From Limnomonas spitsbergensis (lineage: Eukaryota > Chlorophyta > Chlorophyceae > Chlamydomonadales), in NCBI GenBank assembly GCA_037349105.1, contig JAYJMM010000106.1, positions 744,001 through 808,000 of the forward strand: 64,000 bases of DNA, read 5' to 3'. Below, in pieces: positions 63,540 through 64,000 of this stretch (its first letter is position 1; every line of letters begins with the position of its first letter). Made by a program: the position numbers and the translations under genes. The notes below the pieces were generated by a model. That model searched no databases, was not told the origin of the DNA, and worked only from the letters and a program-made list of their open reading frames with translations.

Positions 63540-64000
63540 AGAGAGAGGAGGGTCAAGATGAGTTAGAGGAGGGTCAAGATGAGTGAAAGGAGGGTCAAGA
63601 TGAGTGAATGGACGGTCGAGATGAGTGAAAGGACGGTCAAGATGAGTGAAAGGACGGTCGAGATGAGTGAAAGGACGGTCAATATGAGTGAAAGGACGGT
63701 CGAGATGAGTGAAAGGACGGTCGAGATGAGTGAAAGGACGGTCGAGATGAGTGACAGGAGGGTCAATATGAGTGAAAGGAGGTTCAAGATGAGTGAAAGG
63801 ACGGTCAATATGAGTGAAAGGAGGGTCAAGATGAGTGAAAGGACGGTCAAGATGAGAGGGAGGAGGGTCAAGATGAGTGAGAGGAGGGTCAAGATGAGTG
63901 AGAGGAGGGTCAAGATGAGTTAGAGGAGGGACATGATGAGTGGGAGTAGAGACAAGATGAGTGAGAGGAGGGACAGGATGAGTGGGAGGAGGGTCAAGAT
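63540..64000. repeat. ~22-bp minisatellite at right edge
   Basis: More than 18 units of GATGAGTGAAAGGACGGTCA with variants; frames on both strands are artefacts. It continues past the window. Confidence 0.9.

Overview
The window is nuclear DNA from a photosynthetic eukaryote, most likely a chlorophyte green alga, possibly of the prasinophyte type. Three observations support this. There is a plastid magnesium-chelatase large subunit gene with a transit peptide. There is a protein-only RNase P gene of the plant/algal type. Both genes have many spliceosomal introns with GT-AG (twice GC-AG) borders. A TGTAA polyadenylation-type signal and plant-type telomere-like words (CCCTAAA) scattered through introns fit the same picture. 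The genus is an inference.

Layout. 1-3032 is repeat-rich intergenic DNA. 3033-3566 (-) is a possible first exon of a divergent membrane-protein gene. 3769-27721 (+) is a protein-only RNase P (PRORP) gene that I rebuild as 16 exons and 902 codons. 27722-32271 is intergenic, with a dispersed ~180-bp repeat and a LINE tail. 32272-47409 (+) is a complete magnesium chelatase H subunit gene (ChlH), rebuilt as 20 exons and 1,400 codons. 47410-54235 is intergenic, with the same dispersed repeat mostly inverted. 54236 to beyond the right edge (-) is a WD40 multi-propeller gene; nine exons (684 codons) are visible and the 5' end is missing. A 5'-truncated non-LTR retrotransposon lies antisense in one WD40 intron. 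Exon phases close exactly in all three gene models, which is the main support for the coordinates.

The most striking feature is structural. Almost every intron of all three genes carries one to many partial tandem copies of the neighbouring exon boundary, either acceptor plus exon head or exon tail plus donor. These grade into minisatellites. One set (40988-42070) offers a ladder of in-frame acceptors in ChlH. One ChlH intron is bounded by a direct repeat in which the copied CAG has become the TAG acceptor, as expected if the intron arose by tandem duplication. The PRORP protein keeps all four catalytic aspartates but appears to have lost three of the four ligands of the structural zinc site.

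The three genes are functionally separate: tRNA 5' maturation, chlorophyll synthesis, and an unidentified scaffold protein. Most very long open frames here (19593-21582, 11804-12963, 37981-39345) are tandem repeats read in an open frame, not genes.
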